From positions 1 through 8,284 of the forward strand of contig JAEOUL010000354.1 of assembly GCA_016839345.1 (NCBI GenBank): a DNA stretch of 8,284 bases. Reading direction: 5' to 3'. Positions 1 through 5,844 of this stretch are shown piece by piece (positions within the stretch are counted from its first letter, which is position 1; each line of letters starts with the position of its first letter). Position numbers and translations under genes: made by a program. A model generated the notes under the pieces. That model made no database searches and had not been told where the DNA came from. It worked only from the letters and a program-made list of their open reading frames with translations. This stretch comes from Candidatus Thorarchaeota archaeon. Lineage in GTDB: Archaea > Asgardarchaeota > Thorarchaeia > Thorarchaeales > Thorarchaeaceae.

Positions 1-2
1 AG

Positions 3-167
3 AAAGAATGGGAATCGACTGATGGAGAACGAAAGAGTGCAATGAAGGCTGCACGAAAAATCAAAGACCTCTTCAAAAAAGACTCACGAGTACACCTCCA
101 ATTCGAGCGAGGACGAACTGACAAGGTAGTCGAAAAAATCAAGGGTTCTCAAGAAGTTCGTCGATAG
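3..167 (+). CDS. C-terminal fragment of an unidentified basic protein (5' end outside window)
   Basis: An open frame runs from base 3 to a TAG stop at 165-167 and encodes the last 54 residues of a protein that begins before the window; the other two forward frames close early. The fragment is rich in Lys and Arg (for example AARKIKDLFKKDSRV, then a stretch ending EVRR), mostly helical in character, and has no cysteine motif or membrane segment. The basic tail suggests nucleic-acid or ribosome contact, but I do not recognise the family. The gene converges on fwdD, and the two 3' ends overlap by 29 bp (139-167), which supports both being real, tightly packed genes. The reading frame is fairly certain; the function is unknown. 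Confidence 0.6.
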   Translation, partial: KEWESTDGERKSAMKAARKIKDLFKKDSRVHLQFERGRTDKVVEKIKGSQEVRR

Positions 168-537
168 ATGTTACCTTCTCATCTGTACGTGTTACAGTGA
201 TAGACACACCATGCAATTGAGGGGGTGACCCATTTTCTGGAACTGATACAAGAGCCAGTGCCCATGGTCCGTACGGTACGACTGCCGATCCCTCTGGAAC
301 TTTTTCATCACCTATAGTCCTGACAACGATACTTCCAGCTTTGGCTTTCACTCTAGCTGTACTACCATCCTTCAAACCCAGTCTCTGCAGATCCCCCTTG
401 TTCATCCTTACAAGCGCCGCATTTTCCTGATATTCAGTTGAGAACTTGCCTTTGACAGATTCAATATCAGTTTCAAATGATCTTGCTACTATAAGTTTCA
501 AATCTGCATGAGGAAATAGGAAATCGCCCAGTGCCAT
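139..537 (-). CDS. fwdD: Formylmethanofuran dehydrogenase subunit D (molybdopterin dinucleotide-binding subunit)
   Basis: Encodes 132 residues, the usual size of FwdD/FmdD. This subunit forms the C-terminal molybdopterin-guanine-dinucleotide-binding part of tungsten or molybdenum formylmethanofuran dehydrogenase, which reduces CO2 to formylmethanofuran (or runs in reverse) in the cytoplasm. The barrel-type MGD-binding fold is visible: ALVRMNKGDLQRLGLKDGS (about residues 41-59), AGSIVVRT (67-74) and the family-typical VVPYGPWA near 86-93, followed by a glycine/proline turn (GSPPQLHG) and a final beta strand. The first 12 residues extend beyond the usual start, but no in-frame ATG closer to the core is seen. 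The Shine-Dalgarno motif upstream of ATG 537 is weak. It stands alone: no fwdA, B, C, F or G is adjacent, the upstream gene is divergent and the downstream one convergent. The catalytic subunits must lie elsewhere. Confidence 0.9.
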   Translation of the reverse strand: MALGDFLFPHADLKLIVARSFETDIESVKGKFSTEYQENAALVRMNKGDLQRLGLKDGSTARVKAKAGSIVVRTIGDEKVPEGSAVVPYGPWALALVSVPENGSPPQLHGVSITVTRTDEKVTSIDELLENP

Positions 538-558
538 GTTCCAGACATCCAGATTTGT

Positions 559-574
559 TGTGATTCATATCACA
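559..574. promoter_or_regulatory. Palindrome TGTGA-N6-TCACA in the fwdD/DUF166 divergent promoter region
   Basis: A perfect 6-4-6 inverted repeat (TGTGAT, TCAT, ATCACA) lies 22-37 bp upstream of the fwdD start, next to or overlapping an AT-rich stretch (571-585) that could be the fwdD TATA box on the minus strand. A second short perfect palindrome, TGATATCA, lies at 586-593. The half-site spacing matches the CRP/FNR-type consensus of bacteria, but no such regulator is in the window. It could be an operator for an archaeal winged-helix or other dimeric regulator. Confidence 0.4.
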
Positions 575-627
575 TATTATGTTTCTGATATCACTGCAGG
601 GAGTCTGGGCCGCAAACACCACCCTTT

Positions 628-641
628 TTTACAATTATTTT
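628..641 (+). promoter_or_regulatory. Candidate TATA/BRE promoter for the DUF166-DUF3786 operon
   Basis: An AT-rich TTACAATTATTTTG stretch ends about 30 bp upstream of the preferred TTG start at 671. A start of transcription about 25 bp further on would leave a leader of roughly 10 nt containing the GGTGG Shine-Dalgarno motif. This is placement and composition only. Confidence 0.35.
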
Positions 642-670
642 GCTAAGTTACCAATTCATAGGTGGTATCT

Positions 671-1450
671 TTGAGAATAGGGACAATATACGGAGATGTT
701 TTTGCTGAACGGGTGATAGGTAATCTGATTAATTTCAAGACGTTCTGTGAGGGTTGCGAACCTGTCTGTTCAGAATGTCGGAGCGGTTATGGCTCCCACG
801 TGGGTGACATTGTTGGAATTCATCCAACTGATTCTCCTATGCCTACGATGATTGAGGATCCTGAGCATTTCATCAAAAATCTCAATCTGACTAAATGTGA
901 TCTCCTCCTTATCGTTGCTATCCACCATGATATCCTTGCAGCTGTAGATATCCTAGTGAGGGAAACTGGCGCAAAAGCAGTGATAGTCCCTATTGAAGAT
1001 CCAACATGGGTGCCCCCAGGTCTCAGAGTCCAAGTTAAGGAAACTCTTGATAACATTGGAATTGATAATGCATTTCCAAAACCCTTCTGCACGCTTGAAC
1101 CTGGAGAAGGTAAGTTAATCGATGAATTCATCGAAAGGTATCGAGTTGGGAAACCGATTCACTATGTAGACATGAGTGGTGATATGATTAAGGAGATTGG
1201 ACCTCTCAGAAGTTCGCCTTGCGGATGTACATGGTACGTTAGCCAAAAGATTCGAGGCAAGTCGATAAAAGATACTGACGCTTTGTTTGACGAAATTTCA
1301 AAAGCACATCATTCATATCCTTGCACAGCATCAATGGCGAAAGATAGAGAGTATGGAGATGCACTTCTCCATCTCGCAGGCTATACAGCAAGATACGCAG
1401 TCTGTGATGCAGTTGGACTTGAAACCTGTAAATTCTCTCATGAAGAGTGA
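671..1450 (+). CDS. DUF166 family protein (cysteine-rich, probable metal or Fe-S binding)
   Basis: Recognised as DUF166 (PF02593), a mostly archaeal family of unknown function that older annotations sometimes call thymidylate synthase. I choose the TTG at 671 because AGGTGG (660-665) is a Shine-Dalgarno motif 5 nt upstream, and because the protein then opens MRIGTIYGDVFAERVIGNL like family members; the GTG at 662 lies inside that motif. Length is then 259 residues. Visible motifs are a four-cysteine cluster CxxCxxxCxxC (C26, C29, C33, C36), a central alpha/beta part, SSPCGCT (C184, C186) and the family signature HHSYPCTASMAKD (about 213-225, with H213, H214 and C218), then LLHLAGY. The cysteine/histidine set suggests an Fe-S cluster or metal site, which is inference. 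It is the first gene of a pair with the DUF3786 gene, its stop overlapping that gene's possible start. Confidence 0.85.
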   Translation: MRIGTIYGDVFAERVIGNLINFKTFCEGCEPVCSECRSGYGSHVGDIVGIHPTDSPMPTMIEDPEHFIKNLNLTKCDLLLIVAIHHDILAAVDILVRETGAKAVIVPIEDPTWVPPGLRVQVKETLDNIGIDNAFPKPFCTLEPGEGKLIDEFIERYRVGKPIHYVDMSGDMIKEIGPLRSSPCGCTWYVSQKIRGKSIKDTDALFDEISKAHHSYPCTASMAKDREYGDALLHLAGYTARYAVCDAVGLETCKFSHEE

Positions 1451-2100
1451 TAATGGTGCCTGATGACATTCTTGAGTACTGGTCGAGTCTCTCTCGTGAG
1501 CTAGCAGCAAGATTCAACGCTACAGAGGTAACAAAAAGTTCTGCTTGGTGGAGCTGGGACAACTTTGGTGAAGATATACGAACACTCCGAAACAGATTCG
1601 GAATCGGTGAAAAATATGTCGATATTCTTGGGCTCCACGTAGATTTTCAAACCGGAGAAACCTATGACACGATTGCAAACAAGAAGACCTATACAAGTCG
1701 AGTTGTGCCTCATCTCTATTATCACAGTAAAGCAAAGGACGAGGGTGTAGCAGGCGAGTGGGTTAAGTTCAATTCACTCAGAGGTTCTTGGGCGTGTAGA
1801 TATGCATTTGATGAGGAAGATATTGGACGGCTTACAAAGGCTTACGAAGAACACAAAGAGAAACTGTTCGCCGCGCTTGAACGTCTTGGTGCAAAACAAG
1901 TTGACTACGGTGATGCAGGATTTGAAATCTCATTCTTACCCATGGTGAAAGTACTGCTAGTCTTTGAAGATGCTGATGAAGAGTTTCCCTCAAGTGTGAG
2001 ATTGCTTTACGACAAGAATTCTATATACTATATGCCTCACGAACAACTCGGGGATATCAGTTGGTTTCTTGCAGGACGTGCACTTCAAGCTCTCGTATAA
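1447..2100 (+). CDS. DUF3786 domain protein
   Basis: About 217 residues, soluble, with the pattern I associate with DUF3786 (PF12654): VAGEWVKFNSLRGSWACRYAF (split in two by a Gly/Ser turn, about residues 101-121), then FEISFLPMVKVLLVFE and DADEEFPSSVRLLYD (about 162-190), a conserved acidic EEFP turn, and a C-terminal YYMPHEQLGD. Function is unknown. The family often accompanies corrinoid or Fe-S proteins of anaerobic C1 metabolism, which is general knowledge and not shown here. The start is uncertain: GTG at 1447 overlaps the stop of the upstream gene, while ATG 1453 and GTG 1456 follow in frame, with a weak AGTGAT motif at 1446-1451. Whichever start is used, tight coupling to the DUF166 gene implies one operon and probably a shared role. 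Confidence 0.8.
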   Translation: MIMVPDDILEYWSSLSRELAARFNATEVTKSSAWWSWDNFGEDIRTLRNRFGIGEKYVDILGLHVDFQTGETYDTIANKKTYTSRVVPHLYYHSKAKDEGVAGEWVKFNSLRGSWACRYAFDEEDIGRLTKAYEEHKEKLFAALERLGAKQVDYGDAGFEISFLPMVKVLLVFEDADEEFPSSVRLLYDKNSIYYMPHEQLGDISWFLAGRALQALV

Positions 2101-2114
2101 CAAATAAACTGGAG

Positions 2115-2150
2115 AGTGCATAGCCACCTGTATCAGGTGACATTTGCACT
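2115..2150. terminator. Nested hairpin between convergent genes
   Basis: Two nested inverted repeats lie in the 65-bp gap between the convergent DUF3786 and mer genes. The inner stem is CACCTG/CAGGTG (2125-2130 with 2134-2139, TAT loop). The outer stem is AGTGCA/TGCACT (2115-2120 with 2145-2150). Four to five unpaired bases separate the stems on each side. A short T run (2150-2153) follows on the + strand. It may help end transcription from both sides; archaeal termination usually depends more on T runs than on hairpins, so function is inferred. Confidence 0.5.
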
Positions 2151-2165
2151 TTTCATCCAGATGGA

Positions 2166-3224
2166 CTACTTCTTGAAGTGAGGAATGATCTCATTGCCAA
2201 TCTGCTTTATTGCATCACTCTTCTTTGGACCGATTGGTGAACCCACTACAAACTGAGTAACACCTACCTTTCCAAGTTCCTCGATACGTTTGATACATTG
2301 TTCTTTGTTGCCAACAACAGCAAAGGCATCAATCATCTCGTCGGTGATTGCGTCAGGCAAATCCTTGAAGTTACCCTCACCCAGTAGTGCACGAACCTTG
2401 TTGCAATCATCCATGTTCAGGTTGTGTCGTTCTAGAACGACATCCGGAGAACCTGCAACAATGAATGCCACTACAATCTTCGCATCACCCTCCAGAGCCT
2501 CCTCTCTTGTTTTTCCAATGCTGAATGAGGCATACGCTGTCACATCAATATCCTTGATGTTCCTGTCGGCCTCCTCGACACCTTCCTTGATCTTTTCCAT
2601 TGCTAAATCAAAGTCCTTGGGATGACTCGCATTGATGAGAATACCATCTGCAACCATTGCAGTTTCCTTCAACATCATTGGTCCTTGAGCCCCCGCATAG
2701 ATTGGTATCTTTGGAGCTACCTTGAGTGGTTTGTCACCTTTCATTACTGGCTTGCCTTTCTCATCCAAGACTTCTTGCTTCTTCACAATAGCAAGTTTAG
2801 CCTTCTTCACCTTGAAGACCTTGCCATCGTGCTTGAACTTGTCACCTGCTGTCAGCGCCTGCATATACTTGATAGACTCGACAACTGCTGAAACTGGTTT
2901 GTCCCATTTGATTCCAAGAGCACTCAGTGTGACCTTGTCACCAGCGCCTATTCCAATCACAGCTCTCCCGTTACTCAACTCATTGATAGTAACCGCGGCT
3001 GAAGCCGTCAGAGCAGGACTGATATGGAACGGGTTAGTCACTCCTGGTCCCATCATGATCTTATCGGTGTTCAAAGCAAGTGCAGTGAGTGTAGCCCAAA
3101 CATTTCGATTGTTATAGTGATCAGTTATCCAGACATTGTCAAAACCAGCTTCTTCAGCAAGTTTTGTCCATTTGAGTATCTTCTCAATAGGCTTGTCTGG
3201 TACGAATTCAATTCCTATTCGCAT
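2166..3224 (-). CDS. mer: 5,10-methylenetetrahydromethanopterin reductase, F420-dependent
   Basis: A luciferase-like TIM-barrel flavin-free F420 enzyme that interconverts methylene-H4MPT and methyl-H4MPT in the methyl branch of the archaeal Wood-Ljungdahl pathway or methanogenesis, in the cytoplasm. Diagnostic segments are VWITDHYNNRNVWATL (31-46), GPGVTNPFHISPALTAS (59-75), NELSNGRAVIGIGAGDK (81-97), IPIYAGAQGPMML (173-185), LINASHPKDF (196-205) and QFVVGSPIGP (324-333). The Gly-Val at 61-62 sits where Mer has its unusual non-prolyl cis peptide bond near F420. Length is 352 residues, longer than the roughly 320-330 usual in methanogens; the excess is a charged insertion at about 147-170. ATG 3224 has a GGAG motif (3234-3237) 9 nt upstream. 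It is third in a co-directional series after nikR and the phosphoesterase, with a 39-bp gap, so it may be cotranscribed or have its own promoter. Confidence 0.95.
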   Translation of the reverse strand: MRIGIEFVPDKPIEKILKWTKLAEEAGFDNVWITDHYNNRNVWATLTALALNTDKIMMGPGVTNPFHISPALTASAAVTINELSNGRAVIGIGAGDKVTLSALGIKWDKPVSAVVESIKYMQALTAGDKFKHDGKVFKVKKAKLAIVKKQEVLDEKGKPVMKGDKPLKVAPKIPIYAGAQGPMMLKETAMVADGILINASHPKDFDLAMEKIKEGVEEADRNIKDIDVTAYASFSIGKTREEALEGDAKIVVAFIVAGSPDVVLERHNLNMDDCNKVRALLGEGNFKDLPDAITDEMIDAFAVVGNKEQCIKRIEELGKVGVTQFVVGSPIGPKKSDAIKQIGNEIIPHFKK

Positions 3225-3263
3225 TATTCGACACTCCTTCCAAACTCGTGTGGCATACTCGCC

Positions 3264-4271
3264 CTAGAATAAGTTATCGGACAGTGGATTTTGGTATTGA
3301 AGCCAACGATGTACAACCACTTCTCCTTCATTGATGACAAGATACGAGGCCTTCTTGCCAATCCAGCACCCTGCATCAGCTACCATCGACTCCTGATGGA
3401 CATAGGGGGTGTGACCATGCCCTCTTATCAGAAACTGGTCGTCACTGAGACCCACAGACAGGTCTGCAGCAACTCTTCTCGACTCATGAACATCATTTGC
3501 AATATGTGGTGGTGGAATCGGGAAACCTCCATACGTGTCAAGAGCTTTGAGAACTCTCTTCCATTCATCAGCAAACTGCTCTATCACCTGCAATGGTTTT
3601 CCACTTCTGTTCGAAACATCTTCAAAGTCGCTGATCCTGCTGAGCAACTCCCATTCATAACTGAGTCCTGTCTTCTCTCCCTCAATGTTGCCGTTAAGTG
3701 GTCCAGCCAGTTTCTGCTCAAGTGCAATCTGTGTTTCACGAGAGAGAGAGTCCAACTGACCTCGAGTACTCTCGGGTAAGTTTTCAGCGAATTTATTGAT
3801 GATGACCCAGACATCTGAGAGTTCTTCTTCATTTATGTCAACAAAACACATTGCCTTACTGAAGGTCTCATAGAACCGGAGTGATGACCAGTAATCGACT
3901 TGGTGACCATGTATGAACTTCAGTTTCTGTCTGTCATGTGCTAGCTCGAGCGTTTCTGACACTTGGTCTAGTACCCCCGTCGAGTCAGTTGGGACTGAGC
4001 TCTGATTCAACAAGCTGAAGATAGCATAATCGTGATTTCCAACAAGGTAATTTTTCTTTGTGTCCAAACGGCTCAATTGTCCAAGTATATCCAGATTCTG
4101 TAACAGTACTTTTGAGTTCGAATTTCTCCAAAGGTCGAGAATGTCTCCCAGCAACACAATCCCAGATATATCATCTTGATTTGGTTCTAAGAAATCGTGG
4201 ATGAATTCGGTGAATCCTGACTTGTTTGATAAATTACTCCCTAAATGCAAGTCACTTACTACGATTATCAT
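3264..4271 (-). CDS. Calcineurin-like metallophosphoesterase
   Basis: 335 residues with the complete metal-binding signature of the calcineurin-like superfamily: DLHLG (D7, H9), GDILD (D43, D46), GNHD (N79, H80, D81), HGHQ (H121, H123) and RGHGHTP (H285, H287). These residues normally hold two metal ions that hydrolyse phosphomono- or diesters. The roughly 160-residue stretch between the fourth and fifth motifs is a helical, charged insertion that probably shapes the substrate pocket. No signal peptide or membrane segment is seen, so it is cytoplasmic. Overall layout resembles the LpxH-like and archaeal stand-alone phosphoesterases, but the substrate cannot be read from the sequence. The ATG at 4271 lies 9 nt after the nikR stop, and the GAGG used as its Shine-Dalgarno motif overlaps that stop, so translation is probably coupled to nikR. 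Confidence 0.9.
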   Translation of the reverse strand: MIIVVSDLHLGSNLSNKSGFTEFIHDFLEPNQDDISGIVLLGDILDLWRNSNSKVLLQNLDILGQLSRLDTKKNYLVGNHDYAIFSLLNQSSVPTDSTGVLDQVSETLELAHDRQKLKFIHGHQVDYWSSLRFYETFSKAMCFVDINEEELSDVWVIINKFAENLPESTRGQLDSLSRETQIALEQKLAGPLNGNIEGEKTGLSYEWELLSRISDFEDVSNRSGKPLQVIEQFADEWKRVLKALDTYGGFPIPPPHIANDVHESRRVAADLSVGLSDDQFLIRGHGHTPYVHQESMVADAGCWIGKKASYLVINEGEVVVHRWLQYQNPLSDNLF

Positions 4272-4280
4272 ATGGTTTCC

Positions 4281-4715
4281 TCAATGATTATGATCGTGTC
4301 CAATATCATCTGGAAGGGAGAACTTGAAAAGCCTAACATATTCAATACCTTTGAAACCCGATACTCTGTTTGCAAGTTCTTCGATTGCTTTTCGGTTTCC
4401 CTTCAAAGTAATCACCTCTAAACAGTGATTATGAGTGGCGTGAATGTGAATTGTTGAAACCACTTGAGCATGTGCTGTATGTTGCACTCTTGTGAGATCC
4501 GTCATTAATCTTGGTGTATGCTGATAGACTACGTTCAGAGTAGCAATTGTGTTTTCTTGATCTGAATCGGAACTCCAATTTGACTGCAAGATATACTCCC
4601 GCATGGCATCACGTATTGCTTCAGACCTACCAACATATCCTCTTTTCTCAACCAGTCTATCAAAATCGTCTAGCAGATCCTCAGGAATTGACACACCAAA
4701 TCTTTTCAAAGCCAT
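4281..4715 (-). CDS. nikR: Nickel-responsive ribbon-helix-helix repressor NikR
   Basis: 144 residues counted from the ATG at 4715, which I prefer to ATG 4784 because GGTGG (complement of 4724-4728) lies 8 nt upstream and the protein then starts MALKRFGVSIPEDLL at the ribbon-helix-helix domain, as in other NikR. The DNA-binding domain spans about 1-45, followed by an ACT-like nickel-sensing domain. All four high-affinity square-planar Ni ligands of E. coli NikR have equivalents with identical spacing: H79, H90, H92 and C98, in QHTAH and HIHATHNHCLEV. NikR dimers bind nickel and form tetramers that repress nickel uptake. A histidine-rich tail (GHDHNH, 139-144) is an addition that may bind extra metal. 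It is divergent from nikMNQO and is the first gene of the nikR-phosphoesterase(-mer) unit. Confidence 0.93.
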   Translation of the reverse strand: MALKRFGVSIPEDLLDDFDRLVEKRGYVGRSEAIRDAMREYILQSNWSSDSDQENTIATLNVVYQHTPRLMTDLTRVQHTAHAQVVSTIHIHATHNHCLEVITLKGNRKAIEELANRVSGFKGIEYVRLFKFSLPDDIGHDHNH

Positions 4716-4734
4716 AACACGAACCACCAGTAAT

Positions 4735-4803
4735 AGTAACACGATTTCACTAGAAGTAACACACTTAAGTAATTCTTTTTGCATTAGATAAATGGTTAGT
4801 GAA
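4735..4803. promoter_or_regulatory. Divergent nikR/nikM control region with repeated AGTAACAC boxes
   Basis: The 94 bp between the nikR and nikM starts hold AGTAACAC at 4735-4742 and again at 4755-4762 (20 bp apart, same face of the helix), with a related ATAACAC at 4714-4720 over the nikR start. A palindromic ACTTAAGT at 4763-4770 is correctly placed to serve as a TATA element in both directions, giving leaders of roughly 20-26 nt. TTCACTAG (4746-4753) and TTAGTGAA (4796-4803) form a 7/8 inverted pair. These are good candidates for NikR operators, inferred from position and repetition only. Confidence 0.45.
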
Positions 4804-4809
4804 TGAAAT

Positions 4810-5514
4810 ATGCATGTTCCTGATGGTGTTTTGCCTTTCTGGGTCTATGTCCTCTTCTTAATAATCAGTCTACCAATACTTGGATTTGCAGTGTATAAAA
4901 TCAATAGACGGTTCGATGAACGATTAACTCCATACATGGGTGTATTGGCTGCAGTAATATTCGCTGCGCAGTTCGTAAACTTCCCAGTTCCTCCTTCAAG
5001 TGGACATCTTGTTGGTACTACACTGCTTGCTGTGATGCTAGGACCCTGGGCTGCAATGGTGATAATGGCACTAGTCTTGTTTGTTCAGGCATTATATGGC
5101 GATGGCGGGTTACTTGCCTTTGGTCTTAATTTCTTCAATATGGGCGTCTTGGGTTCAATATTAGGATGGGGAATTGCGATCATCTTATTCAAAGGACTCA
5201 CTAGGTTCCAAGATGCGAAAAGTTCTGTTCTTATTTCAACAGCAATTGCTGCATTTGTTACAACATTGGTAACTGCCTTTGCGTTGGGTCTTGAGCTTAT
5301 GACAATTCCTGGATTAAGTTTTGACTTTGTTTACATCATCACCGGTATTCATGTACTCATCGCTCTGGGAGAAGCTATTCTTACATTTGTCATTCTCCTC
5401 TACTTTGTCAAAGCCGCACCAAAGATGATTTCATTCCTGAAAGATAGCGATACCGGAAAAGCTCTAAGTAGAAGAACATTGGAAGTCACATCGACTGTTG
5501 AGGAGGGTAAATGA
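4810..5514 (+). CDS. nikM: ECF nickel transporter substrate-binding membrane subunit NikM (CbiM/NikM family)
   Basis: 234 residues, the S component of a group I energy-coupling factor importer for Ni2+ (cobalt in CbiM relatives). It begins MHVPDG, the hallmark of the family: the free N-terminus and His2 enter the membrane core and ligate the metal. The internal histidine ligand known from a characterised bacterial NikM corresponds to H66 in SSGHL. Family core sequences follow: TTLLAVMLGPWAAMV (70-84), VQALYGDGGLLAFGLNFFNMG (about 92-112). About seven membrane helices are expected, with a charged cytoplasmic tail from about 205. The start has a weak AGTGA motif 7 nt upstream. The ATGA overlap with nikN, and NikR next door, favour nickel over cobalt as substrate. 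Confidence 0.93.
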   Translation: MHVPDGVLPFWVYVLFLIISLPILGFAVYKINRRFDERLTPYMGVLAAVIFAAQFVNFPVPPSSGHLVGTTLLAVMLGPWAAMVIMALVLFVQALYGDGGLLAFGLNFFNMGVLGSILGWGIAIILFKGLTRFQDAKSSVLISTAIAAFVTTLVTAFALGLELMTIPGLSFDFVYIITGIHVLIALGEAILTFVILLYFVKAAPKMISFLKDSDTGKALSRRTLEVTSTVEEGK

Positions 5515-5810
5515 TGGATAGAAACACTGTTGTGCGAGTCATAATTCCAGCTCTAATCGTACTATTTGCTATCATATCCCTCCTGATTTTGACAGGGTTT
5601 GCTTCTGAGAATCCAGATGGGTTTGAGTGGTCCCTCTTCGAATGGGCTGGAATTGCAGAACCTGAAGGTGGTTTTGCAGGAATATTCTCATTTCTTGGGG
5701 AAGGTCCTATTGTTGATGTAGTAACAGGAGGAATAGGTATTGCTGTCATATTAGTGGTTGCATACCTTTTCTTCAAAATTGCCGCTCGTAAACCGGAACA
5801 ATCAATCTAA
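5511..5810 (+). CDS. nikN: ECF nickel transporter accessory membrane subunit NikN (PDGLE domain)
   Basis: 99 residues with two membrane segments (about 8-30 and 73-91) and between them the PDGLE-domain region SENPDGFEWS (32-41), here with Phe in place of the usual Leu, followed by a Gly-rich extracytoplasmic loop. NikN/CbiN-type small subunits sit on NikM and are needed for metal loading. The first ATG (5511) overlaps the nikM stop as ATGA. A second ATG at 5514 has the better spacing, 7 nt from the strong GGAGG at 5502-5506, so the true protein may be one residue shorter. A 34-bp gap separates it from nikQ. Confidence 0.88.
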   Translation: MMDRNTVVRVIIPALIVLFAIISLLILTGFASENPDGFEWSLFEWAGIAEPEGGFAGIFSFLGEGPIVDVVTGGIGIAVILVVAYLFFKIAARKPEQSI

Positions 5811-5844
5811 TTCGCAACAATTGAAAAGTCGGAGAACATGAATA

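Noticed and set aside
662..670. GTG at 662 as the start of the DUF166 protein
   Set aside because: It lies inside the AGGTGG motif that serves as the ribosome-binding site for the TTG at 671, where the family's normal N-terminus begins.
2290..3272. Several forward-strand ORFs of 80-130 codons opposite mer
   Set aside because: They are antisense shadows of a strongly conserved gene, and their translations are low-complexity Ser/Leu-rich with no family features.
4716..4784. Upstream ATG at 4784 giving NikR 23 extra N-terminal residues
   Set aside because: The extra residues precede the ribbon-helix-helix domain, have no NikR counterpart and would cover the divergent promoter. The ATG at 4715 has GGTGG 8 nt upstream.
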